A stretch of DNA of 33,172 bases from an uncultured Prevotella sp. Its GTDB lineage: Bacteria; Bacteroidota; Bacteroidia; Bacteroidales; Bacteroidaceae. Position 1 is the stretch's first letter; each line of letters starts with the position of its first letter. Shown here piece after piece: positions 7,354-20,600 of the stretch. A program made the position numbers and the translations under genes. The stretch lies in assembly GCA_900765465.1 (NCBI GenBank), contig CAAFRM010000345.1, forward strand, positions 1 through 33,172, given 5' to 3'. Below the pieces are notes generated by a model. It saw nothing but the letters and a program-made list of their open reading frames with translations. It had not been told where the DNA came from and ran no database searches.

Positions 7354-8637
7354 ATGAAGAAACTGAAATATATCCTCAGCCAGTTTGCCATTCTCGCAAG
7401 CCTCAGCGCCTGCGACAGCAGCAATATGCCCATACAGCATTCTGACCATTACGATGAAATCACCTTCACCGTAGAAACCCAGAAAGTAGAAAACCAGAAG
7501 GCAAAAAGCCAGAATGCAGAAACCCGTGCCAACGAGTACGAGAAATACGACCCTACCCTACACCCCGAACAGATGGGCGTATGGGGATATTACTATGCCA
7601 TCAAACAGCTGGGAAATGCCGGAACCCCTATCTTCAATAACCAGCTGGTAAGCTACGACAGCAGTCAGAATGCCTGGGGGTATGGCGAACCGAAGAAATG
7701 GGAAGACTTCAAGGATGCCCGCCATTTCGATTTCTTCGCCTACATGCCTTACCAGCAGGGAACAGGAAGCAGCATTGCTATCAGCACCGATGCCGATAGC
7801 AATACCGACACCTATACCCTCTCCGTTCCTTACGCCCCATCAGGCTCTTCAGCTTCTTCATCAACTTCATCATCATCAACTTCATCATCATCAACCTCTT
7901 CATCCAATTCCCCATTCCTCTTCGATGCCAAAAATGCGCCTATCATCTGTGCCCTTCCTGAGTATAGAACAGTGAAATCGGATCAGGATGAAAAACTCCC
8001 ATTTGAACATACCGTGAAGTTCAAGTTTGACCAGACACTGATTGGCTACAAACTTCTCTTCAAACTCGACCCTACAATGGGAGCCATCCGCCAGTTTCAT
8101 ATCAAAAGCGTGAATATCACGGGCAAGATTCCTATCAGCGGCACCATCACCCGAGCGTTCACCTACAATATCAACACAAAGAAATGGACAGCCGGCAAGA
8201 TAATATGGAAGGACATCGCCACAAGAACCTATACGAAGGATGATCCCGTCATTATCCCTTATCAAAATACATCATCTTCTGAAAACCAATCATCTTCAGA
8301 AAATCAATCATCTTCAGAAAATCAATCATCTCCGTCTCTGGAAATCCCAACTACGGAATATCAGCCATGGGGCGACATCTTCTACACCATCCCCCTTGCC
8401 ACCTTCCAGCCATCCATCAACGTAACCTACGATGTGAAGATGACGACGCAAGATGGCAAAAACCCTATCACTCGAAAGAATGTGACATCCTCTATTCTCC
8501 TGAACAAGGACAATTTCAGCAATATCAATACTGGCTCTACTGCCACCATCAATTCCATACGCATCCTTATCCAACCCCGTTATCTCTACGTGATGAGCGA
8601 CCAGGATGCCTACACGGGATATCTACTGATAGATTAA
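7354..8637 (+). CDS. Fimbrillin-like lipoprotein with low-complexity repeats
   Basis: A lipoprotein of 427 residues with lipobox LSAC (Cys20) and a Thr-Arg-Ala site (Arg58, in AETRANEY) in the position where the two upstream fimbrillins have theirs. Early 'MGVWGYYYAIKQ' and 'FDFFAYMPYQQG' match the fimbrillin pattern. Two features set it apart. One is a Ser/Thr tract (about residues 166-188) built from a repeated TCATCATCAACT-type unit. The other is a triplicated SSSENQ (about 307-326). Unlike the others it does not finish in a 'FDAVV/FAEVEVEQW' strand but in RYLYVMSDQDAYTGYLLID. A subunit lacking the usual final strand could cap the tip, or this could simply be a divergent subunit. The next gene starts 25 bases downstream, so it is probably co-transcribed with the giant gene. 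Confidence 0.7.
   Translation: MKKLKYILSQFAILASLSACDSSNMPIQHSDHYDEITFTVETQKVENQKAKSQNAETRANEYEKYDPTLHPEQMGVWGYYYAIKQLGNAGTPIFNNQLVSYDSSQNAWGYGEPKKWEDFKDARHFDFFAYMPYQQGTGSSIAISTDADSNTDTYTLSVPYAPSGSSASSSTSSSSTSSSSTSSSNSPFLFDAKNAPIICALPEYRTVKSDQDEKLPFEHTVKFKFDQTLIGYKLLFKLDPTMGAIRQFHIKSVNITGKIPISGTITRAFTYNINTKKWTAGKIIWKDIATRTYTKDDPVIIPYQNTSSSENQSSSENQSSSENQSSPSLEIPTTEYQPWGDIFYTIPLATFQPSINVTYDVKMTTQDGKNPITRKNVTSSILLNKDNFSNINTGSTATINSIRILIQPRYLYVMSDQDAYTGYLLID
7849..7912. repeat. In-frame Ser-rich tandem repeat in the third fimbrillin
   Basis: A TCA/TCT-rich tract with an approximate 15-base period (units like TCATCATCAACTTCA) encodes almost only Ser and Thr. All units are multiples of three, so copy-number change would alter linker length without breaking the frame. 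Confidence 0.7.
8270..8331. repeat. 18-base in-frame tandem repeat (SSSENQ), three copies
   Basis: Three consecutive 18-base units of the form CATCTTCAGAAAATCAAT encode SSSENQ each. The second and third are identical at DNA level and the first has two changes, which points to recent duplication by slippage. The tract probably forms a flexible linker within the fimbrillin-like protein. Confidence 0.8.
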
Positions 8638-8662
8638 CGGACAAGAAAATATAACAGAAAAA

Positions 8663-11600
8663 ATGATCATACATTCAACAAATATCATACGCAGAAACCT
8701 GATGATGCTCCTCGCCTTCTGGCTGATGAGCATCCAGGCTGTATGGGCACAGAGCCTCAGCAAGAAAGATATTCAGGAAACTTGCAATTTCAAGAAAGGA
8801 ACCATCTCGTTTACCATCCCTCAGGGTAAGATTCCGGAGGGCGCAAAGTGTACCTGGACGGTAAAGGTTAAGGCTGATGAAAAGGAAAATGAGAAAGAAG
8901 TGACTGATGCTGATGGTAAAACGGTATCAGCAGACAGCAGAATGTTGACCCTGAACCTGAGTCAGGAAACCCTCAAGATAGAAGTATCGTATACCGATGC
9001 AGATAATACCACACAAACCGTAAGCCTCGACGATGTGGAGCCGAAGGTTTACGGCAAGGAATACAACGGCGAGAACAATACCAAAGTGAAATTCTATTCC
9101 GAAGAAGATTTTAAAGGAAAGGGTTCAAAAGAAGACCCTTACATCATCAGCACTGACCTGGAACTGGCGAAGCTGGCACATGATGTGACCAACGGAAAAT
9201 CCCAAACGATGTATTCCGGCAATTACTTCCTGTTATCCTCAGATATCAACCTGAACAAAGGTATCTGGATGCCTATCGGAACCTTGAACGATACCAATGC
9301 CGGCTTCTTTGGAGGAACATTTGATGGCGACGGAAAGACCATCAGCAACATGAAGATATACTGGACCACCAATGGTACTAAAGAGGCATCGTGGGGTCTT
9401 TTCTCAAGATTGAAGGGAAAAGACGAGAACAACTATGCCACGGTTACCAACCTGATTATCGAGAATGCAAGTCTGGAAACCCAAAAGGATAAACTTCCCA
9501 CCGGAACGGGTACGGTAAAAATCGGTATCGTAGCCAGCGACCTGGTTGATTATGCAGAAGTGAGCAACATCATCATCCGAAAATCAAAAATAACCGACCA
9601 CGAAGAAAAATACACAGCAGCCAATGTCTGTCGAATTGGCGGTATCATCGGTTATCTGAACAATCAAAATTATAGAATCTTCAATCTTTCTTCTGATACG
9701 GAAATCAATATACATAAGAATGCCACACTTAAGAAACCGGGAAGTGTAACGGTTGCCGGTGCCATCGGTTGTGCAACTCGTTGGGGTAATAGCAAGAAGA
9801 ACATCATGCCTACCAACATCTATGTACATGGTAAGAATATGGTTACCAATAAGGCAGGCAGCACAGGTAGCGTTGTAGCTTTTTATGGTCCAACCTATCA
9901 GAAAACATACCAGACCCAATATGGTGCTACCATCGATACCTGGTTCTACACTTCTGAAGTAGGAACAAACACCTACTCAGATGGTAAAATCAAGGAAATA
10001 GCCGAATTTGGCAAGGATTTTACGGATATCAACAATAACTTCATCAATGCCAATCAACTGGAAAAGAAAACCTGGACGTATTCTTCTACTCCATCGCAGT
10101 TTTCTTTCAGTTCCGTCCATCTGAGTTTCAAACGTGCAGAAACAGACAAGCTGACCGTATTGACTGATGCAGGAGAAGTATCAGGAGAGAAATACGACTG
10201 GTATGCAACTGATGAAAAAGGTGAATGGAAGCAAGTGAATACAGAAACCAGCAATCCATTCATCTTGCCTCGTCAGGATTACGACCAGAGTGTTTATGCC
10301 ATTGGAGGTGGTGCACGCACCAATGCCGTGCTGGTGAAGGCGATTCACGTAAATGCATCTCTCGCAACCAGCGGCAATACCTATGTCGTGACTGTTACCA
10401 ATGATACAGAGGAGAAATACAGCAATAAAGAGTTGGGATTGAACATCACTTACCAGTGGTATAATGGCGACACCGAGCTATCATCAGAAACATCCTCCAG
10501 CTTTAAACGTCCATCTACTGCATCATATAACGATAAATACAGCTGCCATATTCTCGTTACTTCGGGCGGAAAGACTTTTCTCGATACCAGGGTAAGTGCC
10601 ACAACCGTGGTTTATCTGAGCCCAACATCGGGTGATGACAACAATAATTCCGGCTACACGAAAGAAGAACCTATGAAGACCTGGAAGGGAGCTTACAGCA
10701 AGCTTTCGAAAGCTGGTTCATGGGACGAGAACATCATCGTATTGATGGGTGAAAGTAGCAAAGAAGTTACCAATAACACGATAAATGGTTTCAATATTAC
10801 CAACAATAATACAGGAGGTAATATTCTTACCAAAGAAAAATGGGATAATGCCCAAAAGAATTCTCCACTCTTCCGCAACGTGACTATTACCGGCGAATAT
10901 GGCGATTATAAAGGTGGCGGTTCCATCGAGATTACCAGTCTCGACAAGGGTCTTCCTCTTTGGGGAGATACCCGCTTTGAGAATATCACCTTCAAAAATA
11001 CCAGTCCAGGCGGTTCTTCCTATAAAAACATCTTCTGCCAATACAATAACCTGGAGATGGGTAAAGGCATCAAGATGGAAGGTTTCAAAGATAACGCCAT
11101 CAATTATGGTACCATTGATGGTGCCGTAACAACCCCTATGCAGATATTCGGCGGTTTCAGCAACGATGGTCGTTTCTATCCGCTGAACAACAAGAAAAAC
11201 ATTGAAGCCTTCGAAACATCCATGCCGCATGGCAAGGAGGGTTTCAGCATCACCATCAAGTCGGGCTTCTATTCTGCCATCTGTGTGGGTGGTCGACAGA
11301 CTATCGCCCAAGACACCATTGGTAATCAGCTGAATGGTGTGATGGGAACGCCTAACCTGCCAATCAAGTGTACCATCACGATGGATATTGACAGAGAATG
11401 GAATGATAAATACAATGATAATCAAAAACTAAAGAGCGATTACGATGCCGGTATCATTCTTGCCGGAAACCACGAGGGTGCCATGTATGCCGATGTGGAT
11501 ATCATCATCAAGAGTGGTAAGGTGGCTCGTATCGTTAACGGAACCCTGGGTGCCGAGCGTCCATTCACGTTGAAATACGGAAACAAGACCTACAATGTTC

Positions 11601-14600
11601 CTATGAATACCTTTATGGGGAGAGCCAATATCCTGCTCGACCCAGCCAGTTCAGAATATAAGGACAAAGATAAGTTCAAGGATAACGACCGCGTGGTTGT
11701 TACCGAACTTTATGGCGGTAGTATGGGTCGTGGTCATGCTGGCAATATAACAATCAACAACCCATTCTATGGCTACAGCGCCATCACCATCAATGGCGGA
11801 ACCTTCAAGATCCTGCCTGAAAACAACACCGAGAAGGAAAAAATCCTCTGCGGTATCTTTGGTGCAGGAGCAGGTGGTATGAACGGTATCGGTTATGGTA
11901 AAGACGATGCCAAGACCCATACACCGGATCAAAGCATCGCCTACTGGAATGATACTAAAGACGTGATGCTTTATGGTCCTTACTCAGTTGCCAAGAGCAA
12001 TTTGGTTTCCTACCGTTGCTATAACGCAGGAGATTATACTTATACCTATGTAGATCCTCTCAAAACCAACACCCAAATCATCATCAAAGATGGTATCTTT
12101 GGTTCTAACGAAGAAGATGGGGAGATTGATGGCATCTATGCCGGAGGTAGCGGATATATGAGTCCGGGACTGTGGACTTCTTCCAGCGCCATCCCAAGTA
12201 AGACGGGTGGTAATGTATATGGAAGCGAGGGAGAAACAGCCGCTGTATCTCTTACCATCAATGGCGGCACCTTCTATTGCAAGAACGGTATCTTTGCGGG
12301 AGGACGAGGCACCTACTGGTATTACTCAAAAAATCCTTACGGAGCCAAGGAAGGAAAGGGACAAGCCAGCGACTATACTGCCCTCGGTCAGACCTACGGC
12401 AACGTAGCACTCAATATCTATGGCGGAACCTTCCATTGCCCTATCTTCGGAGGCGGATATGGTGTGGCAGATGCAAGATTGTATGGTACAGTCAATGATA
12501 TCTCTACCCTCTCGGAGATGGCTCGCATCTACGGCAAATCCAACGTCACCATCTATGGAGGCACCTTCTATCAGAACATCTATGGAGGTGGCGATATGGC
12601 AGTGGTAGAAAACAAAGGTAATGATGCCACCAACGTGATTATCGGCGATAAAGCCGAAATCCTCGGTTCTGTCTTTGCAGGCGGAAAAGGAAGAAAGAAA
12701 CGCCTTACCACTCCTAATGCAACCACCCCAGTATCAACAGATGGCTTTGCTCTAGAGCCTAAAGAGGTGGGAAAGGTAATCGGTAATACCAACGTCACCT
12801 TCACCGGCAGCAGCCAGCAGGCGCCTTCCATCTATGGCGACATCTATGGCGGCGGCAACTATGCACAAGTAGATGGCAGCACCAATGTTAACATCTTTGC
12901 TGCCAACTTCGCCGGACAGGTATTCGGCGGCGGTATGGGTAACATCAAAGATGAATCGGGAAATGAACTGACCGATAAGGATCAATTCACTTCTGCCGAT
13001 ATTTCACAAAATACCTACGTAAACCTGGCACAGGATATGGGCGGACAGGAAGAAGGCGACGACGGAAAGCCAAAGGACAGCTTCTCCATCAATGTCATTT
13101 GGAATAAGATATGGGATGCTACAAATAAAAACTTCTTAAAATGGGATCCAAAGGGAACAGGAACTGAACCGAACCGTTTATTATTCTTTGCCAGCGATGT
13201 GGAAGACAGGAACAAGGAGCATTTTCTGAACCCTCATAACATTTATGGTGGTGGTAATCTTGCCTGCAATGTTGAAGGCACAGCCGTAGTAGAGGTACTG
13301 AAAGGTATGACTCCATTCGATCTTCTGAACACAAAAGAATGGAAGGATTCGTATAACGACAACAACTACCCTCACTTCTCTGTATTCGGTGGAGGATATG
13401 GTGAATACACCACCGTAGAAAATACCGATGTAATGGTAAATGTGGAAGGAGAATATGGCAACTATGATGCTGAGGTGGATGACGATACCGAGCAGATGGC
13501 TCGTCCCCACAAGCGCAGAAACGCCTCAAAGACAACCATCCCTGTCTTCGACAACTCCAAGGGTATACCTAACTTCACCATCCTGGGTGTTCTAGGTGGC
13601 GGATATGCAGGAACCGTGTCTCAAAGTACCAAGGTAACCGTAGATGGCAACACCTTCCTGCATCGTGTATATGGAGGAGGATTCGGCGACCCTTACAAGG
13701 CTGTAGAAAATACAACGGGACAAGTTGGTAATGGCTCTAAAAGTTCACATACAGAAGTTTATGTACGAGGCGGAAATATCTATGGCGATGTATTCGGCGG
13801 CGGTGCAGGAGTTGCGCCAAAGACTTCTAATGGCACCCACTTCGTTAACGTGGCTCGTGTCATCGGCAAGACCATAGTTGAGATTTCTGACGATGCCAAA
13901 ATCTATGGTAAGGTTTATGGCGGTGGAGATATGGCGAATGTAGGTCCGGAAGATTATAAGCAGGATTATAGCATAAAGCCAATAAGCCATTCCAACATCA
14001 AAAAAGACACAGGCGATATCATCTATGATGATGAAATCAATCCATCATACATAGTAGATAACTATCGTACCCTGGTGAATATCATCGGCGGCGACATCTT
14101 CGGTTCCGTTTTCGGCGGCGGCAAGGGTCTTCGCAGAGAAGCGGCTGAACATTATGAACAGGTGGGTCGCATCAACGGCAACACCATCGTTCACGTTGCC
14201 AATACAGCGGCTACATCCATCAATTCCGTCGCACTCGATTATTACGGCAATACCGTGCCATCCATCTGGTACAACATCTATGGCGGTTGTGCCTATGGTA
14301 CGGTAGATGGCAACACCCTGGTTCATATCGAGGGCGGTATGCTAGGTCGTGACATCTTCGGTGGAGGCTACGGTGATATTGAAATCTCAGAAGAGAACCA
14401 GGATACCCAGGAAGTTCTCGGAGAAAAGGATTCCCAGAACAAGGCTACCTACGCCAACATCCTCGGCAACACCAAGGTACAGATGGATGGTGGAACCTGG
14501 ATATGGAACCAGAATACTGATATCAACGGCAATATCACCACCTGGCTGGCTGCGCAAGGCAATGGTAAGAAAATCTGCAACTCTATCACAGAATTCAGGG

Positions 14601-17600
14601 AGATAACAGAAGATATTCTGAAGGCTGAAACCAAAGACCAGCTTACCAATGCCCAGGCAAAGGCGGCTATAGAAAGCATCTTGAACGATGAGGACAGCCA
14701 GCAGTTCTTCAGCTTCACAAGCGAAAAACTCCTCTCGGGATGTTTCAAGAAGAATAACAATATCTATGGCGGCGGCAACCGTGCCTGCTTCGTGGGTACC
14801 TATACCGACAACAACACAACAACAGCAGAAGATGGAACCGGAGAGGCTAAAGTAATCATCAACCACTCGCCTCTGGATGATATCATCGACAAGAACGGCG
14901 AACCGCTCAGTATGTTCGACTTCACCACCCTTCCGGGGCTTTGCTGGTATATCAGCAGCAAGAATGTTGCCGACCCTCAGTTCTCCGTTTTCGGTGCCGG
15001 ATATGGTGCCAATACCAAGGTGGCTAAGGCGACGGTGTATGCACAACCGGGTAGCCATATAGATGACGATGGTGTCATCGAAGTAGATGGAGCGAAATAC
15101 CGCTATCTCAGTCAGAAAGAAGACTTCAAAACATACACCGATTTCGAGAAAAGCCTCTATGAGGAATTCAAGAAAGTTTCCAAGGAAGAAAAGAAAAAAT
15201 ATTATGGCAGTGTGGATGGCGGCAATAACGATGGTACGGACAACGACCCGGCTACCTTCCGTCGCTATCGCGTAAGCCGTCTGGCGTGGACGCTCGGTTT
15301 GCCTGGCTTCTCTTTCCAGACCATCCATGGTGGTGGTTTCTCAGGATATGTAACAGGCAATACCTACGTGGAAACCGACTGCCAGCTTTTCTGCGAAAAC
15401 ATCTATGGTGCAGGTCTCGGTGCTGTGCCTTTCGGAGAATATACCACGGGCAAAGACTATGACTTCGGAAAGGTAGGTGGCAACTCCAAGATATTCATCA
15501 AGTCGGGCTTCGTCGGACAGAACGTATATGGCGGCGGTGCCGGAGTGGAGTCGGTCAAGAACAACGATGGAAAATACATCGACTTCCCTGATATGGCAAA
15601 CGTGCAGAAGACAGAGGTACATGTCTATGGTAGAAAGCTGCATTTGAAAAATACCGATATCGAGATAGACCGTACCCTGATTATTGGAAGCGTATATGGT
15701 GGAGGAGATGTGGCAAACGTCTTAGGCTCTACCCTTGTCAACATCCGAGGTGCCGGCATCTATTCGCAGGTGTTCGCCGGAGGCAAGGGTCGTCTTGCCA
15801 CCCAATGCGGCGATGTCACACACTTGGGTGCCATCTATGGCAATACAAGTATGCTGATAGACCGACCAGTCATCACCTATCCATACTGGACAAAAGCTGG
15901 CGGTTTCGAAGATCCTTCTTCAGATAAGAACATGGCGCATCCTGCTGACAACATCAACGCAACCATGCTGCCATTGCTGATGGAAAAAATCTATGGTGGT
16001 TGCCAGAACGGAACGGTATATGGTAACACATCTGTCACCATCTATGATGGAAGAATAGGTCATGGCATCTATGGCGGAGGTTTGGGCAGCTGCGATACCC
16101 TCAGCGTAGATAAAGAGGAAAAAGTAGTTATCACCTCGGCAGATGTTAAGGGTAACACCAATGTATACATCAAGGGTGGCCAGGCAATGCTCACCTCCTA
16201 CTGGCTGGCAGATACCCGTTTCTGGGAACCGGCATTCATCGATGAAAAAACCGGTATCACCTACTCTCCACAATACAACCACCAGGCTTTGAAGTTCAAA
16301 ATCAACCACAACATCTATGCCGGTGGAAACATAGCATGCGTGGTAGGCAAAGATGCCCATCTCACCATGGAAAAGGGATTGCTGCATGATGATACCCAGG
16401 TGGTTTATGGAGTAAAAGTGAAATTCTTCGATACCATGATATGGAAGGAGATATATAATAAGGTGGGATCACCTCACTTCTGCGTATTCGGTGGCGGCTA
16501 TGGCGAACATACCATCATCAAGGGAGACACCCATGTGAACATCGCCATGACTGGAAGAGGAAGCAAGATTGACCCATCCATCGATTTGAAGAAAGGCGAA
16601 GAATACAAGCACTTCTGGAGCGGATATTCCGTGATGGACTTCGTGGGTGGCGGCTACTCAGGTAAGGTAGAAGGTGAAACCTACGTAACAGGAGATGGTG
16701 GTGCCTTCTGTCGCCGACTCTTCGGTGGCGGATTCTACAACTCCGTAAAGGCTACCCATGTGGATATCTATGCGATGGACTGCCGTGACATCTTCGGCGG
16801 CGGTATGATGGGTGATGTGGAAAAGAGTACCACGGTAAATATCGGAACCCAAAATCCTTCTGCCGCATCATCAGAAAGCACTTTCAGCAACAAGGACATC
16901 TTCATCCATGGCAATGTGTACGGCGGTAACGACGTATCGGGCTATGTAAACGTAGTTGAGAAGAATGGTAACTTCACGGATAATGAAGGCGAAGGTACAC
17001 ATATTAATATATATGGTGGAAAGATTGACGGCGATGTATATGGTGCCGGCAACGGTGACTACCTCTATGCCTTGGACAGAAAGGGCAACACCCAGATTAC
17101 CGTGAACGAAAACTATCCACTCAACCTGAACGACCCAAATTCGGAAACCACGCCATTGGTATTCACCGTACCGATGAGAGAGAACATGCCTTCTCACAAG
17201 GCAGCCAGCGATGCAGCCAAGATGGTGAACATCAACTCATGGAGACCGATGACCAACAAGGTGAATATCAATATCATGGGTAACAGCAACGAGGATTACG
17301 TTCTTATCAAGGGCGATGTATATGGTGGAGGTAACTCAGCCACCGTGCTCAAGGCACAGAAAGCCGATGCGCAGGCAAGTGCGCAGGCTAGCTCTCAATC
17401 AGGTAGCCAGACCGTTGCCCAAACCATCGAAACCGTGGGTAGCGTGGCTATCAAGATTGGCAGTAACGTCAACATCCGAAGCGTATTCATGGGCTGCAAC
17501 GGCGATGCACTCTTCACGGCATCTGAAGACAACAACTTCATGAACAAGTTCCAGAAACTAAATGGCGACTACTATGACACCAGCAAGGAACTGGACTTTG

Positions 17601-20600
17601 CTGATTCTATCGACTGGGAGAACGACCCTTCCAACAAGGGTATCAGTACCCTGTATCTGCCAACAGAAAATGCCCAGCGCCCACTCGTCTATCCTCATCT
17701 GCTCGACCTCTATTTCCAGCCGGTGGAAATGAATATCCAGGGAACTTTGAAATGGGCAGAGAATCTTACCAACTGCACCATCGGTTCTTTCTATTGCGGA
17801 GGAAACCGTGGCAACATGAATATCTATCCGAATGAAAAGGGCAAGGTGGTAGATTATTCCTTCCCAGAAGGTCTCACCATCACCAGCAAGATTGTGGGTG
17901 GCTGCAACAATGCCAACTACGACTATAAGGGAGAGGTTACCCACGAGGGTGGTTATCTGCTGGGAATAGCTCATTCTAAGAAACCATTCATCAAGCTTAC
18001 CATCAAGAACAAGTTTGAGCCAACCATTGTAAACAATGAAGCTTATCAGGGCGGATGCGTTTATGGCGGCTGCTACAAGACGGGAACCGTGAGAGGCGAC
18101 GTTACCATCGACCTTCGGAGCGATATGCTTGACGGTAAGGATCAGGCTAAACTGGAAAAATCGAACGAATATCTGGCTACCAATCCGGAATACTCCAGCC
18201 TCAACATCTATGGTGCCGGATATGGTATGGAGAGTTACGTATATGGCAATACACGCATCGTTATGGGTGATAGCATCAGCTGCAAAGAACCAGCGATGGA
18301 TAATGGTAAATTCTCCGCTTCCGGTGTATCAGCCAACTTCATCTATGGTGGCGGTCAGCAGGGTAATGTCATCGGACTTACCAATGTGGATATCCTCAAT
18401 GGTCACGTGTTCCGTTCTGTAACCGGCGGTTCCTATTCTGGCTATGTATATGGTTCTACCCAGGTAAAGGTGGGTTATCCTACCTATTATAAGGTGAACA
18501 AGAACGGAAAGTATATCCTGAACCGTACCGACAAGAAGAATATCGGTCTGATGAACGATGACGGCAACGAAAAGACTCCAACCATCAAGCAGGAGATTTA
18601 TCTGCTTGCCAGCGAGTTGATTTCACAGGGCGTATATGATGACATCGTGGAAATAGACAACGGTAAACGAGTAGATATAACAGAATCCAACAAAGATAAG
18701 TATTTCAGCAAGGTTGCTGCCAAGGAGCCATCTATGGGTTGGGACAACGTACATATCCATATCGATGAAGCGATTTATGGCGGAGGATATTCCCTCGCCC
18801 AGGGTACATCCGTGCTGGCAAATAACACCACCGTACTTAAACTGACGGATGAATTCAATGTGGATAAAGCCTTTGCCAATAGTGCAGAACATCAGGAAGA
18901 GTTGAAGTCGCTTCCGGGTGGTACTACTGCTGGCTTCGGAGGAAACACCCTGATTCTGGTAGGCGACAGCAAGACCAGTGAGCATATCACCATCTCCAAG
19001 CAGGACATGAAGGAAATCGATCTTCCTAACGGCACCGACCTCTATGGCTATTATTACAGATATTACGATGATAACAGCAAGGACGACGAATACACCTATC
19101 GCTTCATCTATGAGATGGTGAAGTACTACAAGGGCAACGACGTTCCAATAGGTCTGGAAGGCATCAAGTATAATAAATTCTATGAGTATGACAGCGAGGG
19201 TGGTATCTTCGGCGATGGTCACCTCTCATACGCCCAGGGCTTCCGCAGTGCCGACATCACGGGCTATGGTTTTGCCAACCATACCATCGACAACCCGAAA
19301 ATCATCAACACTTTCCAGCGAATTGATATTCTGCGACTGGAAGACAACTGCTTCTCGCTGCTCGGTGCACGCGACTATACCGTCAACGAAATCAACAAGA
19401 CTCCTTACTCTATCGCACGTGTGGGAGAAATCAAGATGGAGGGAAATGAGGTGACTCATACTGACGGAAAACTGGAAGGTGAACCAGAGACGCACACCAG
19501 CACTTCCGCCAAATTCAAGTATGGCTACAAGGCACGCAACTTTATGGGACTCGCCAACAACATCCACTATGTAGGAGCCGTCTATTCCAACGTGAAGTTC
19601 TCTGACCCTTGGCATGACCAAAATGGCAAGCCTGCTGCCGACAACATCTCATACCAGAATAAGAAGCAGGGTTATATCGACAGATATAATGTGGACAAGG
19701 ACATTTCTGAATTCCAGGAGCGTAACAACGGTACAGCAAAGAACATGGTGGGCATCGCATCGGGCTATGCCCTGAAGATTCAGAACGTGCAGGAAATCAT
19801 CAATAAGAAAACCCAGAAGATGGATGAAATCATCTACTATGGTCCTATCCACGGCATCATAGAGATGAATCTGATAAGCGCTCGTCCTGGCGAGGGTGGC
19901 GGATATGTATATGCCGACAACGTGCATGAACGTACAGATGGAAAGAATAAGGACTTCCTCGAAACAACAGGAAACTTCGTGTTCCCACTGAACTACACCA
20001 ACAAGACAGGCAACAACCGCTTCATAGTAGACGATTGTTCGCCAAAGGGATTCTACAATCTGGAGACCGGCAAGGATCCTGACAAAGAGATGGACATCCA
20101 CTACTGGTACGTAACGGGCTACAACTATTATTACAATGCCCACATTACGGGTTATACCTATAAGGAGAAAATCACCTTCGACAACGACAACTCGGATGGT
20201 CTTACCGCCCTTGCCGGCTTGAAGCCAGGAGCCGAGGTAAGGATTCAGAGTTGGAAGATGAGAAGCGGACATCCTGACGGCAACAACGAACAGAAGGAAG
20301 ACTACCAATGCGATTTGGAGAAATATGCACCAGAAAAGTACAAGCTCTACGTGGGCGCATCGGATACTACCGCCTTTATAGGTGCTACCTCCAAAGACCA
20401 AGCGGATATAGACAAAAAAGGATTTTCTGCCATCCTGTCCATGTCTGAAAAGAAGGAGAATGATAATATTTATTATAAGACCGATGTATTCAATAATACC
20501 ATCCAGGGAGGCGATGCCAAGATTGCTTTCCGTCTGTACGACAACAACGTGAATAACGCAACCCCAGAGTACTACAAAGCACATCTCTCCAAGAAATGCC

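Noticed and set aside
14387..20584. Several minus-strand open frames of up to ~313 residues inside the giant gene
   Set aside because: They lie opposite the intact 4986-residue frame and translate to Val/Ile/His-rich sequence mirroring the Gly/Asn/Asp codons of the sense strand. No start signals, domains or operon context.
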